Positions 49,583 through 60,374 of a stretch of DNA of 64,000 bases are shown piece by piece. Position 1 is the stretch's first letter, and every line of letters begins with the position of its first letter. This stretch comes from Eukaryota sp. TZLM1-RC (Eukaryota > Metamonada: BaSk clade), in the NCBI GenBank assembly GCA_040285825.1, contig JAUPSS010000001.1:620001-684000 (forward strand). Direction: 5' to 3'. Position numbers and translations under genes: made by a program. The notes beneath the pieces are model-generated. The model was not told where the DNA came from. It saw nothing but the letters and a program-made list of their open reading frames with translations, and ran no database searches.

Positions 49583-50853
49583 TCGCGGCCTTTCTGCGGT
49601 TTGTGGCTGCCGTGTTGAGCTCTCTACAACTTCGTTTTGGTTTTCCGCCACCTTCTTCCAAAGTCTTTTTGATGAAGTCTTACGGTTCTTTTAATAATTA
49701 TGGATACCAAGCATTTAGAGTCATTCCTTTTCTTTATGAAATGAAATGTTTGTTGGATTGGTCTTTGACTACTACTGCTTTGGAATTTAATTACTGGATG
49801 CGAATAGAAGATATTTATTCATCGTTGTTTTTAATCAAATGCAGAAGGTTATCTACAGCGAAAAGGGGTCGAAATTTTGGTGACCCACAACCAAAATTTG
49901 ACAAATTTTCGCAAGGTTTTCTTTTGTTTTTCGGTCTTACGCTTTTATTATGTTTGCCCTTAATTTTATTTAGTTCTGCTAACCCAGTCTCCAAACCAAA
50001 CTCTATCCAACAGGCCAGTATTGATGTAAGTTTCAATAACTACTTGCCCATTTTCTCTCAGCATGAAGTGCACAAAGTCGATGTTATCCCGGCTACACAA
50101 TACAATGCAATTGTTAACCAACACTCCTTGCTCCGCGATTCTAACCGTGCAGATGTACGAAAGATTACCTTTTTCACTTCATCTGATTCTGTGTGGACCA
50201 TTGCTCCTCCTGCCATGAACGGGCTAGTAGAAGCTTTGGAGGATGGAAGGGGAATAGTATCTGTTACTTTGTCGTTTAACAGACACTATCCAAGCGATAG
50301 GAGGACAGCAAAGGGATGGTACTCGTTCAATTTAGATCATGAACATTGTTTAGAGTTGGCCAAGTTATTTTCTGGTGATTTAGAAGAAGTAACAATACCT
50401 TTACTTCCAAGAGCTGCATTAATTCCTCTGGCCGAATCACCAATCTTTTCTGATCAACGTGAGGATACTCTCATTCAACGCAGAGAACGTGACGGACAGA
50501 CTTATTGGTTGATCAAGGATGCTGATTCAAGAGAACCATTCTATATGTATACTTATAGTTTAGAATCGACCGCTGCACTTGGTGCTTATGCCAGCGGGGG
50601 TTTGATTGGATTGTATCTATCAATTGTGATTGGTGTTGGTAGGTTTGTTCGACTTTCATTTTCGGACAGCAAATCCCAAATTTTTGTTTCGGCTCTCCCA
50701 AATGTGGATAAATTACTTGAAATCTGTGAGGATTTGTTCCTGGCCAGGAGTATCTCAGATTTGGTCCTTGAAGAATCAATTTACAAGGAAATCATTCAGA
50801 TATATAGAGATCCAGATACTTTGATTGAATTAACCACACCACCAGTTAAATAG
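49525..50853 (+). CDS. PIEZO: Piezo copy 2, C-terminal pore and cap
   Basis: A 442-aa ORF holding the anchor (FLYEMKCLLDWSLTTT, then RIEDIYSSLFLIKC), outer helix, extracellular cap, inner helix (LYLSIVIGVGRFVR) and conserved C-terminal tail (ALPNVDKLLEICEDLF, YRDPDTLIE). It differs from copy 1 at a handful of residues. TAG stop, followed by AATAAATAAAG at 50,906. Confidence 0.9.
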   Translation: MFNFPRSNHELPINAPFLLVAAFLRFVAAVLSSLQLRFGFPPPSSKVFLMKSYGSFNNYGYQAFRVIPFLYEMKCLLDWSLTTTALEFNYWMRIEDIYSSLFLIKCRRLSTAKRGRNFGDPQPKFDKFSQGFLLFFGLTLLLCLPLILFSSANPVSKPNSIQQASIDVSFNNYLPIFSQHEVHKVDVIPATQYNAIVNQHSLLRDSNRADVRKITFFTSSDSVWTIAPPAMNGLVEALEDGRGIVSVTLSFNRHYPSDRRTAKGWYSFNLDHEHCLELAKLFSGDLEEVTIPLLPRAALIPLAESPIFSDQREDTLIQRRERDGQTYWLIKDADSREPFYMYTYSLESTAALGAYASGGLIGLYLSIVIGVGRFVRLSFSDSKSQIFVSALPNVDKLLEICEDLFLARSISDLVLEESIYKEIIQIYRDPDTLIELTTPPVK

Positions 50854-50905
50854 TTATTGGTGATAGGTAGTTAATTTAAATAGTGTTTTCGTGCTATATC
50901 TTTTG

Positions 50906-50916
50906 AATAAATAAAG
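50906..50916 (+). promoter_or_regulatory. Putative poly(A) signal of Piezo copy 2
   Basis: AATAAATAAAG, identical in sequence and position to copy 1. Confidence 0.4.
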
Positions 50917-51145
50917 CAGTATCTTTTTTGAGCTACTGTCTCGTTATCCGCTACGTTAACTCCAATAATCAATTTCAACAAAATGGTTTTAAAACAAGCT
51001 TTTCATGGGATGGATGCTCTTTAATTGAGCGACCTTTTTCACTTCACCTTTTCTAGTGTAGCTTCTGAAATACTTCCACAACAAATCGCATTCGCCAAAG
51101 TTTATTGGGTGCAAAACTTAATTACATTGAACTATAAGGAAACAT

Positions 51146-53000
51146 CTACGAAAAAAATTTATTAACTACATCCTTAGAATGATGTTCCACTGCATGCTGA
51201 ATTAATTCAGACTCAGTGATTGGGACAAAAGCATCACACAAATTACATCGTTTAACTCGTGACGGACACTGTCTGTAATGGGCAGCATACTCACTTCTAG
51301 TGGTGGCATAGTCACACATACAGCAAGTAACTGAAAGATTTCCTATGATTCGTCTAATGGGGAGACATGGGTTAAGTTTAAAGGCAGAACTACGGCACGA
51401 AGGACAGGAATCTACCTTTGCACATTCGCTGCAAAAAAGTGTATTACAACAAGAAATTTCAACAGCATCGTGCAAGACTTCCATACAAATTGAGCATTCA
51501 AAGTGAGTTGTATCATTTGAACTGACCATACAATTTCGTAATGATTCAATAGGTACGGAAAGGTCAAGGAACTTTGCTTGACCTTGCATGATTTGGACCA
51601 GTTTCACGCCCGTGTGGTTTAATTTTTTGTTGGTGGGAAAAATAACACCCGAGTGACGAAAATACATTAGGGTGATGATTGGGTTGAGGTTGTGGTTGAG
51701 GAACATGCGGTGATGGATAAGAATCTCGGCGCATTTGGGGATCAGGGTTATTGTCTTGAGGAGCAGGTTGGCGGATAACAGGTGCATTGAGGATGGAAGT
51801 TGGGAGACAAAACTTGGTAAAAATCTTCCTGGCAGTTGGCATCTGTGCTGCTCTATGGCTAAGTGGTACATCATATCTTTCGTGGAAGACAAACATAGCA
51901 ACCTTGTCTCCTTCTGTAATAGGGTTAGAGACGATACAATTGTCTACGTTAATTAAGACACATCTTGGTTCCATATGACCATCCATTTTGGCCAGAATGA
52001 AAGAGGTTGAGTTTGAGAGCACAAAGTAGCCATTGCCTTTGCTATGGATAACATAGTCTGATGCTGGGAGTTCTATGGAGGAGCACTGGGAGTTATCTAA
52101 AGGCATCACGACTAATTGCTGGCTCTGAGATAAGGTAACACCAAGATAATGGTTGTTGATAAAACCTATGGATGATCCAGTAATGTTCATGTGGACATGA
52201 TAATCTTCCAGCCTATCATTGAAAAGATTAACAGAAGAGGTTGTCATGAGTGCGAGTATGCCATTATGCAATGCGGCCTGACAAGCAAATAAACCCTCCC
52301 TTTTAGCAAACTTAATGAATTGAGGAGGTGTGACTCCACCTTGGATTTCTACAAGTTCTTGTTGGAGAGCATCTCGGAGTTGGACCTGTAAAATGAGACA
52401 TTGTGAAGTTTCGCCCAAATTGTATACGATATAGAGATTTTCTCTATCTGAAACAGCACAAACAGGATGATCAGGAGATCCAGAAACCCTAATGCGTGTG
52501 GTTGTCTTCAATTCAGGTTTGGTATCGGAGTTTCGTTGCCAATGACGAAGGCATACTTCGTTTTCAGATTCAACCTTTACAAATTCAACCGATACAGAGG
52601 AATCCTCGTGGAGTGTTACAACATCAGATAAATCGGAAATCATGGGGCAAAAGGACTTTCTATTTTGGAAATCGGAGGGGTGAACATGAAGCCCAACATC
52701 ATGCTGAGCAAACAGTAGATGATCAGAGAGCACAAGCTTCTGTATATTTGCTTTTGTAGATTTTTGCGTTACTTCAGGAATGTCCAAAAGGTGTAATTGT
52801 TGAAAGCTTGACCTATCACATTGGTTGAGTGACTTAACTTGTGGTGTTTCCATGATGAATCTTTGTAGTGTTTTAGCGAAAAAATATTCTGTTGGAAAGA
52901 TGAAATTCTTGATACAGAATTTATATAGTTGAACAGTACGAGGACTGTTCTCCTTCAGATTTCTCATAAATTTGTCACAATGATAATGTTGTAATTGCAA
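51146..53000 (-). CDS. Beta-propeller-like / RING / TRAF zinc-finger protein, one frameshift
   Basis: ORFs 51,564-53,000 (478 aa) and 51,146-51,901 overlap and are one gene; the frame changes in a T run near 51,627. Residues of about 60-400 of the first are beta-rich with spaced SPDHPVCAVSDRENLYIVY-like blades, suggesting a propeller. A Pro/Gln/His linker follows. The second frame has a C3HC4 RING (CSICMEVLHDAVEISCC, CSEC, CPSC), then a TRAF-type finger region (CCMC, H..QC, CNLC, H..H). RING plus TRAF fingers suggest a ubiquitin ligase adaptor. It lies between Piezo copy 2 (converging) and the second RING-kinase gene (diverging). Confidence 0.7.
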
Positions 53001-53429
53001 GTTGCAACTGACAAAAGCAATAATAGTTAAAGACTATTATCGGTATTATAAGGTTCAGGTAATAAACCTAGATCGTGGGTTACTAGCAGAATTTAGGTTC
53101 AAATTCATTAAAATAATGTGGACATAATGGGTGTAAATTTTTTTTGCAAAACCACAATCAATCTGTTTTGCAATTTTTAACCTCGTTTTTTAACCCTTTG
53201 CTGAGTTTTGTGAGCTTACTAGCCTATCTTGAAATAAAATCTTCTGAAAAATTATTAATGCTTTGAACCATTACCAAACAAACCATTAAACGAGTGCCAC
53301 AACACCACGTGAAACTCTGATATATCCACATGAATAAGTAGTTTAAGTTTGTTTGGTGAACCTTTTTGCGGCAAAACTGCAAAATAAAAAGAGAAAAATC
53401 GTTCGGAATTTAATTAAATTAATTAAATA
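53001..53429. other. Intergenic, nothing recognised
   Basis: No domain or shared repeat is seen. Confidence 0.35.
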
Positions 53430-53525
53430 AATTTGAGGGTGACAATGTCAGTACAGCCGACTCGGCTGCCTCTGTAAACACGGCCAAAACTACCCTCTCC
53501 AATAAGATCAAGTACAAGATCAATA
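53430..53525 (-). pseudogene. Orphan protein-kinase glycine-loop fragment
   Basis: The minus strand encodes IGEGSFGRVYRGSR with hydrophobic strands before and after (VLDL; DIVTLKF). This is the ATP-binding loop of a protein kinase, cut off before the catalytic Lys strand is complete. No rest of the kinase is nearby. It lies just outside the duplicated 5' flank of the RING-kinase gene. Confidence 0.55.
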
Positions 53526-53694
53526 TATCAGTATAGATCAGTATAAGATCAAGGTGGTCTAGATGGGGCACATATAGATCGTCACAAATATGTGAAATAT
53601 GTTGTGTGAAATGGCACGTAGTGATGATGATCATTGAAATCAGGCATGAAGGAATGTTCATTGGCAATTTTGGTAATTATCATAATTTCTCACA

Positions 53695-56600
53695 ATGCTC
53701 TCGTGTCCACATTGTTCAATGGATTTCAACGAAGAGTCTCGTGTGCCACTGGTAGTTTGCAGTCAGCGCCATAGTGTATGCGGTGTATGCTCTGATGCTG
53801 TGGAATCCTGTCCGATCTGCAATGAAGATATCCTGCCGTCACCGGAAGTCAACATCAGTTTGCGCGATATAGCCAAAGCTTCTTGCAAGGAGGACCTCTG
53901 TGTACACATTCCCTCTAACCAGGTCAAACTTTTGCACATGATTGGACAAGGAGGATATGCACAGGTGTTTGCCGCTTCTTGGTTTGATTCAGACGTCGCC
54001 GCCAAGACTGTTGCTCTCACAGAAGAAGGTAAGAAACGACTCTGGAAAGAGATTGGTATTATGGCCAAGATTGATCATCCCTTTATCCTCCGCGTTTTTG
54101 GTCTGGTCAGCTTAATGGACAGACTCGCCATAATTATGGAACTTGCTGAAGGTTCTCTGTCAGTGCCGTCAAGATTGACTAAACAAAGTCTCTTGTTTGC
54201 CAAGAAGATCTGCCAGGCAGTCCGTTTCCTGCACTCCAAATCACTTGCACATGGAGATCTCAAGCCCGAAAACATTCTTTTTGTCAATGGGCAAATCAAA
54301 TTGGCCGATTTTGGAACATCCAGGACTGTTGCCAAGACTTCCACGGCCACCAATCTATCATGTACAGCTCGGTATGCAGCCTTGGAACAGTTTGAGAACA
54401 AATTGTCTCTTGCCTCAGACATCTATGCGATTGGAATCATCCTTTGTGAGTTACTTTGTAATTATAGGCCATTTGTCAATATGGATCAGCTTGCCATAAT
54501 GGGAGCTAAGTATTTCAAGACACCATTTGCTTTGGGTGAACACGTTCCCAGTGTGCTCAAAGAATTAATCGCCCAATGTTGCTCTTCAGATCCAGCTGCC
54601 AGACCAAGTATTGCTCAAGTTCTTCTAGTTTTGGATCAATTGGATGACTTTGCTGAAGAAGGTGATGAAAATCCTATTAGTATTAACAATGATGTTCAAA
54701 CGCAACTGCAATCTGCAAACTCCACAATCGAGTCTCTACGAAAGAATGTTACTGATTTGGAGGCTTCCAATCAACAACTCATCAACGATTTGACTGAACG
54801 GGATTCCAGAATTGCGCGGTTGGAAGAAGAAAGGGCCGGTATCAATGCTTCCAATCAACACCTCAGTCACTCTTTGGAAGAACGTGATGCTAGAATTGCT
54901 ATTATGGAAGAAGCTTTAAATGCCAGCAAGGCCGGTATTGCCGAGAAAGATACAGAAATTGCCAACCTTAGATCTACCATTGATGAATTGGAAAAGCAAA
55001 ATACTCTACTCAGTAGAACTAATTCTGACTTATCAAGCAGAATTGCTGACCTCGAAGCGTTGTTGAGAGAGTGCCATTGTAATCAACCTTTGAACACTAT
55101 CGATGATCATCATCCTCCATCAAAGGAAGAAATTTTGGAAGACATCAAGTCGAATGTAAATTGGAATAGATTGGGGGATAAGGTGAAGGAGGGTGTTGAG
55201 GATTTGGTTGATGGTTCTATCACTAAATTGAGTCTTCAGTTCGACGACGACGACGAGAGCAATTCCTCTGACTCAACTCTGACTGAATTGGATCTTCGGT
55301 ACAACAACATTACCGCTGAAGGCGCTAGTGCTCTCGCCCGTGCTCTGGAGAGCAATTTCACTCTGACTACATTGCATCTTGAGAACATCAACATTACCGT
55401 TGAAGGCGCTAGTGCTCTCGCCCGTGCTCTGGAGAGCAATTCCACTCTGACTGAATTGGATCTTTGTGAAAACAACATTACCGATGAAGGCGCTAGTGCT
55501 CTCGCCCGTGCTCTGGAGAGCAATTCCACTCTGACTACATTGGGTCTTCGGTACAACGAAATTACCGCTGAAGGCGCTAGTGCTCTCGCCCGTGCTCTGG
55601 AGAGCAATTCCACTCTGACTGAATTGAATCTTAGGGACAACAACATTACCTCTGAAGGCGCTAGTGCTCTCGCCCGTGCTTTGGAGAACAATTCCACTCT
55701 GACTAAATTGGTTCTTGGGGAAAACAACATTACCTCTGAAGGCGCTAGTGCTCTCGCCCGTGCTCTGGAGAACAATTCCACTCTGACTACATTGGGTCTT
55801 GAGCACAACGAAATTACCTCTGAAGGCGCTAGTGCTCTCGCCCGTGCTCTGGAGAGCAATTCCACTCTGACTGAATTGAATCTTTGGATCAACAGAATTA
55901 CCGCTGAAGGCGCTAGTGCTCTCGCCCGTGCTCTGGAGAGCAATTCCACTCTGACTGAATTGAATCTTTGGTGCAACAGAATTACCGCTGAAGGCGCTAG
56001 TGCTCTCGCCCGTGCTCTGGAGAGCAATTCCACTCTGACTGAATTGAATCTTCGGTCCACCGAAATTACCTCCGAAGGCGCTAGTGCTCTCGCCCGTGCT
56101 CTGGAGAGCAATTCCTCTCTGACTACATTGTATCTTTGGTCCAACAGCATTACCGATGAAGGCGCTAGTGCTCTCGCCCGTGCTCTGGAGAGCAATTCCA
56201 CTCTGACTACATTGTATCTTGAGTGCAACAACATTACCTCTGAAGGCGCTAGTGCTCTCGCCCGTGCTCTGGAGAGGAATTCCACTCTGACTGAATTGAA
56301 TCTTGACTCCAACAAAATTACCTCCGAAGGCGCTAGTGCTCTCGCCCGTGCTCTGGAGAGCAATTCCACTCTGACTTCATTGGATCTTCAGCACAACAAA
56401 ATTACCTCTGAAGGCGCTAGTGCTCTCGCCCGTGCTCTGGAGAGAAATTCTACTCTGACTACATTGGGTCTTGGGGGCAACAACATTACCTCTGAAGGCG
56501 CTAGTGCTCTCGCCCGTGCTCTGGAGAGAAATTCTACTCTGACTACATTGGGTCTTGGGGGCAACAACATTACCGCTGAAGGCGCTAGTGCTCTCGCCCG

Positions 56601-56703
56601 TGCTCTGGAGAGCAATTCCACTCTGACTGAATTGTATCTTTCGTACATTAATTCCAGACTTCGACAAATAGCATCTAATCGTCCTTCTCTTACCGTTTAT
56701 TAA
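53695..56703 (+). CDS. RING / non-RD protein kinase / coiled-coil / LRR receptor-like protein B
   Basis: An intact 1002-aa paralogue of the protein at 31,642. RING (4-48), kinase (75-330; IGQGGYAQVF, AHGDLKPEN, LADFG) and coiled coil are nearly identical. A difference cluster around residues 220-300 (for example EQFENKLSLASD, then DQLAIMGAKYF) suggests past recombination or divergence there. The LRR part spans about residues 526-995, with 16 full 28-residue repeats and a partial one, against eight in A. The helix side is invariant, while the beta-strand positions vary from repeat to repeat. As in A the kinase lacks the HRD Arg. Function is inferred as recognition plus signalling; ligands unknown. 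Confidence 0.88.
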   Translation: MLSCPHCSMDFNEESRVPLVVCSQRHSVCGVCSDAVESCPICNEDILPSPEVNISLRDIAKASCKEDLCVHIPSNQVKLLHMIGQGGYAQVFAASWFDSDVAAKTVALTEEGKKRLWKEIGIMAKIDHPFILRVFGLVSLMDRLAIIMELAEGSLSVPSRLTKQSLLFAKKICQAVRFLHSKSLAHGDLKPENILFVNGQIKLADFGTSRTVAKTSTATNLSCTARYAALEQFENKLSLASDIYAIGIILCELLCNYRPFVNMDQLAIMGAKYFKTPFALGEHVPSVLKELIAQCCSSDPAARPSIAQVLLVLDQLDDFAEEGDENPISINNDVQTQLQSANSTIESLRKNVTDLEASNQQLINDLTERDSRIARLEEERAGINASNQHLSHSLEERDARIAIMEEALNASKAGIAEKDTEIANLRSTIDELEKQNTLLSRTNSDLSSRIADLEALLRECHCNQPLNTIDDHHPPSKEEILEDIKSNVNWNRLGDKVKEGVEDLVDGSITKLSLQFDDDDESNSSDSTLTELDLRYNNITAEGASALARALESNFTLTTLHLENINITVEGASALARALESNSTLTELDLCENNITDEGASALARALESNSTLTTLGLRYNEITAEGASALARALESNSTLTELNLRDNNITSEGASALARALENNSTLTKLVLGENNITSEGASALARALENNSTLTTLGLEHNEITSEGASALARALESNSTLTELNLWINRITAEGASALARALESNSTLTELNLWCNRITAEGASALARALESNSTLTELNLRSTEITSEGASALARALESNSSLTTLYLWSNSITDEGASALARALESNSTLTTLYLECNNITSEGASALARALERNSTLTELNLDSNKITSEGASALARALESNSTLTSLDLQHNKITSEGASALARALERNSTLTTLGLGGNNITSEGASALARALERNSTLTTLGLGGNNITAEGASALARALESNSTLTELYLSYINSRLRQIASNRPSLTVY
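55270..56640 (+). repeat. 84-bp LRR coding tandem repeat, copy B (16 units plus partial)
   Basis: Long run of 84-bp units sharing GCTAGTGCTCTCGCCCGTGC. Two consecutive units near 56,450-56,580 are almost identical over their full length, evidence of recent unit duplication. Confidence 0.9.
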
Positions 56704-56799
56704 ACATATTTCAATTACTTTTTTCATCAACACAAAACCAACTATAAAATCGTTCAACACCAATACAAATCAAAACCCAATATAAACTAGAAAAATCAA

Positions 56800-57050
56800 C
56801 AACCTCATTTGCCAACATCGTAGTCCAGTGGGTTTGCTCTTCGATCTCTGCTTTGGCAACAGGGTTCGAATCCTATCTGCTGCACTTCTGGCAAAAAGGG
56901 ACCCCAAAGTGGGAGCCAGCATTTCCTTTCCCACTTTCCGGGTCTGACTGCATGGTGCTTGATCAATGAGGGTGATTCTGAAGATTGGGCATTTTCGATA
57001 TTTGTGGATCTTGATTTTGCATGTTACTCGCAAAAATTTCCTTTTGTGAG
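56800..57050. repeat. SINE-like repeat with Pol III-type boxes and hairpin, copy 2
   Basis: A-box-like and B-box (GGTTCGAATCC) sequences are followed by the hairpin at 56,900-56,944. It lies at the same distance after the RING-kinase gene as copy 1, as part of the same duplicated segment. Confidence 0.55.
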
Positions 57051-57059
57051 AAATTGTTA

Positions 57060-57330
57060 CTGTAATTTTAACAAAAATATTCGTTTTCTACGCAGAATCA
57101 AATCAAATCAAAAGAAACTAAAACACACAAGAAACAAAACTATTTGGGAACACTTCTGTACAAAGCGAAAATGATACGATTCATCCACAAATTCCCTGCA
57201 AAATTGTTACTACTTGAACGACACAAATTACCAAAAATCATTGATAAAATTCAAGGCGGATTGTCCAATGTTGCCAAAAATCGAAAAGGCAAAAGGAACA
57301 AACGAAAACTTTGAGTAAAGATTCTTATTT
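57060..57330 (-). mobile_element. LINE family D tail, antisense (unit 1)
   Basis: Same sequence as 34,251-34,500 with a few changes; includes an AATCA tandem near 57,098. Confidence 0.55.
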
Positions 57331-57399
57331 AAATCATTTAATATTGCAGTATATTTTCCTCTTTTTCGGTCTTCACTAAGTAAAACATCATCACAATGA

Positions 57400-59960
57400 A
57401 TAAAAGCAAAGGTATCTCTTGATCATCAGAATCGAGACTAAAACAATTATTGTTTCCAGACGCATGTGTGGAAATTTTTTTAAACTCTTGAGGAACTTCG
57501 TAATTGACTTGGCCTTTGTTTGTGAATCTTGCAAGGCTGTAGATTGTTCAAAATAATATACGTGTTACAGCACAGGTAACTCCTCTATCTTCTATCTTCC
57601 TTTTCAATTTGCTTCTGGAAATTTACTAATAATTTAAAAGAAGGAATATGGGATATCACACGGTTATGGAAATTTGTTTGCTTAAAGCTAAAACAGTATT
57701 GTCTTACAACTCCAAAAATTCTTGAAAATACTAACGGAAACTGTTGCAGAGTTTATACCGGTTTAAAATTCGAATCAGATTTTTTGATCACTTAGAATTG
57801 TTGCAAAACCTGTATTGTTCTTCGATCGTGAACAAGACAAATTGTTTAATAACATGCTCTTAATTGAACCTATTTTATTGTTCTAGTGTTGTAGTGTTTT
57901 ATTCTAAGTGTTTCAAGAATATTCAGTTAACCAGAGAACGATCTTTATGAAGAGCTATCAAAATTGCCACTTCATAATCCTTTATAGACTGCTTTTACTT
58001 ATAAATTTTGTTTTGTTAAATTCGATTTAAAATAGGAATTTATGCAAAATTCATCACTATTTCACAATGTTTGCAAAATTCCGATCTCCTTTGATGAAAA
58101 GAGTAAAATTAAAGAGTACAACGTACCCTTATCGTAGGTAGGATGTGTTGCGCATGTTAAGTATTATTTTACAATTTTTATGGCTCACAGCAAACGCTTA
58201 TCAAGAAAGATTGTAATTTCATATCATCTGGTGTCAATAAGATTATCCGTTGTGTCCTATCTTTTTCTGCTTTGCTATTCATCCTTTAATGAATGAATTA
58301 ATACAAGAATTTCAAGCTATTAAAATTACTGCTTATATAAATGAAATTTTAATTATTGGTCCAATTGCTTCAGTGAGAAAAATTGTTAGAATTGTTCAAC
58401 AACTATTATCAAATTAGTCTTTCCTTAAATATTTCTAAATGCTTGTTGATTGGTAAAGAGATTGCTGAACTGGTTATTGATGATCAAATTGTTCCTTTCA
58501 TTAACTCTTTTGAATCAGGATTCCATTTCTAGGTGGTTATTTAGCCAATTTTGAGGATATATGAAATCACTTTTCCTCCCTTTTTGCACATTTGGAACAG
58601 GAAATTGCTGTTCTTTCAGATTTAGATATTCAAAGACATCCTAAATTTTTCTTTCTCAGAATTTGTTATTCAGAAGAATTTAGTTATATCCTACGATCAA
58701 CCTTACCATCTCTCTCGATTTTTGCAGAATTTTTAATGAATTAAGAACAAAATTGTTGGATGATATGCTCAATATTGATTCTTCTGTTTTCCGTGGTCAT
58801 ATTTGTTTATCACAGAATTAGGAGGCATAGATTTTAACAATTCTAAATATTTGTGTAAAACTGCATCGATTGGTGGATGCAAAATTTTTGAATTATTGAA
58901 ACGTTTTCCTGAAAACAAACATTTAATAGAATGTTGTGGTATTGATTATTTGGGGAAAGAAATTGGAGAACGAAATTGAATCCCTCTCTCCTCACATCTG
59001 GTCCACATGCTTTCCTACCGATATTGAAGAAATTCCCGCCAGAACTTTGATTTATTGAAGATCTACATACACCAAATTGCAGAAATAAATACTAAGGGTT
59101 TTTGAAAACTTGCATTTTATTGTTAATCTTAGCTTGCATAAAGAGAAGAATCTCGTTTTTACCAACTGTTGTATTGATCTTAAGGAAAGTAGCTCAAGTT
59201 GTCTCATTTACCAAATTCTAGATGTTTATGTTTTATTCTTAAATCGCCATCAAAGGACAACTGCCTTAAAAATGAGGTTATTTTCTGTGGCCATGCAGTT
59301 TGCCAAATGATTTGATTTGTCGTTGTGGTCAGCTTCTTATGTTGAATCATTTATATTATTGCTAATTTAATATTACCTAACGATCAGTTGTTGATGATGT
59401 TGTTAGTTACCAACTGTAAGCCATGTGCAAAAGTCACCATATTGAAGCTTTTGTTGAACCACTTCTGCGTAAATTGCCACCTGAGAATGATGATAATACT
59501 TTTGGAAAACGCCGTGCTGATTTAATGACTTCTGCGTCTGATGGTGTGATGACAGTTGTTGATGGTTGTGAAGATTCAGCAATTGATTTTGCCAAAAAAG
59601 ATGAAACTCCACTCTGCTTCATTGAAAAGAACAAAATCAAGAGCCTTTATCTCGCCTAGGGTTTGTTGAGCATGTGAAATATCAGTTGGTTCCATTTGCT
59701 GTTTCTCTTTTTGGTAACTTTGGAATCTTTGGTATAAAATTTGTCGAAGGATTCTGATGTTTCCTAAAAGAAAGAGCAGGAAACGAGCTGATCATTAATT
59801 TCAGGTACATTAGAGTTGTTTTTAGTATACTTAAAACAATTTCAGAAATGATAACCAAAACAGTTACAATTATCACTAGAGTATACAGATCGTGCACTTG
59901 AGATATTAGATGATGTGGATGGGTGTATTGAGAAATTATTGAGTTCTAGTTAGTTGTTTA
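57400..59960 (+). pseudogene. LINE family A relic, plus strand (unit 1)
   Basis: Riddled with stops but recognisable along its whole length. RT palm remnants lie near 58,330, with KCLLIGKE at about 58,440. The thumb/central region follows, then NDLICRCGQLLMLNHL at about 59,310, CKSHHIEAFVEPLLRK and GKRRADLM (59,423-59,659), and a final DDVDGCIEK before a stop. Compared with the functional-looking copy the REL VVDVVTVD stretch has lost several residues. It is a fossil. Confidence 0.75.
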
Positions 59961-60374
59961 TTTGTTTTGTTTGCGTTTCAAAATAAAAGAAAACATGATA
60001 GAAGATGCTGCTGAAAATGAGTACTAGAAATACGATACTGTATAAAACCACAGCCATTGTAAAAGAAATCTCCTGTTGAGTTTACAAAAGCTGAATTCCC
60101 AACTTCGATTCCCTTCATCAATCCCCCAAACCCAATGTAGTCTTTTTGAGAGCATCGTAAAAAAGCTCTGACATCAATGAAGCTGATGACACTTAAAGCG
60201 AACAACCTCTGTGCTTTTCCTTTGTTCAAAATGATGGTTGGGTCATAATCATACCCTCTTTTAGACGAATGAATGCTACTTTTGAAGCCTTATGTAATCT
60301 ACCACGCAAAACAAAGAAGTTCTAATCTTTATGGAATAAATGAGAAACAACTAGTACCGATGGGTAAGCAAAAG
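59961..60374. other. Unassigned sequence inside the tandem unit
   Basis: A minus-strand ORF (59,978-60,229, 83 aa) has a plausible coding look (LFALSVISFIDVRAFL and later GGLMKGIEVGNS) but no family I recognise. It may be the C-terminal end of a displaced gene. Its 3' end is also present at the end of unit 2. Confidence 0.3.
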
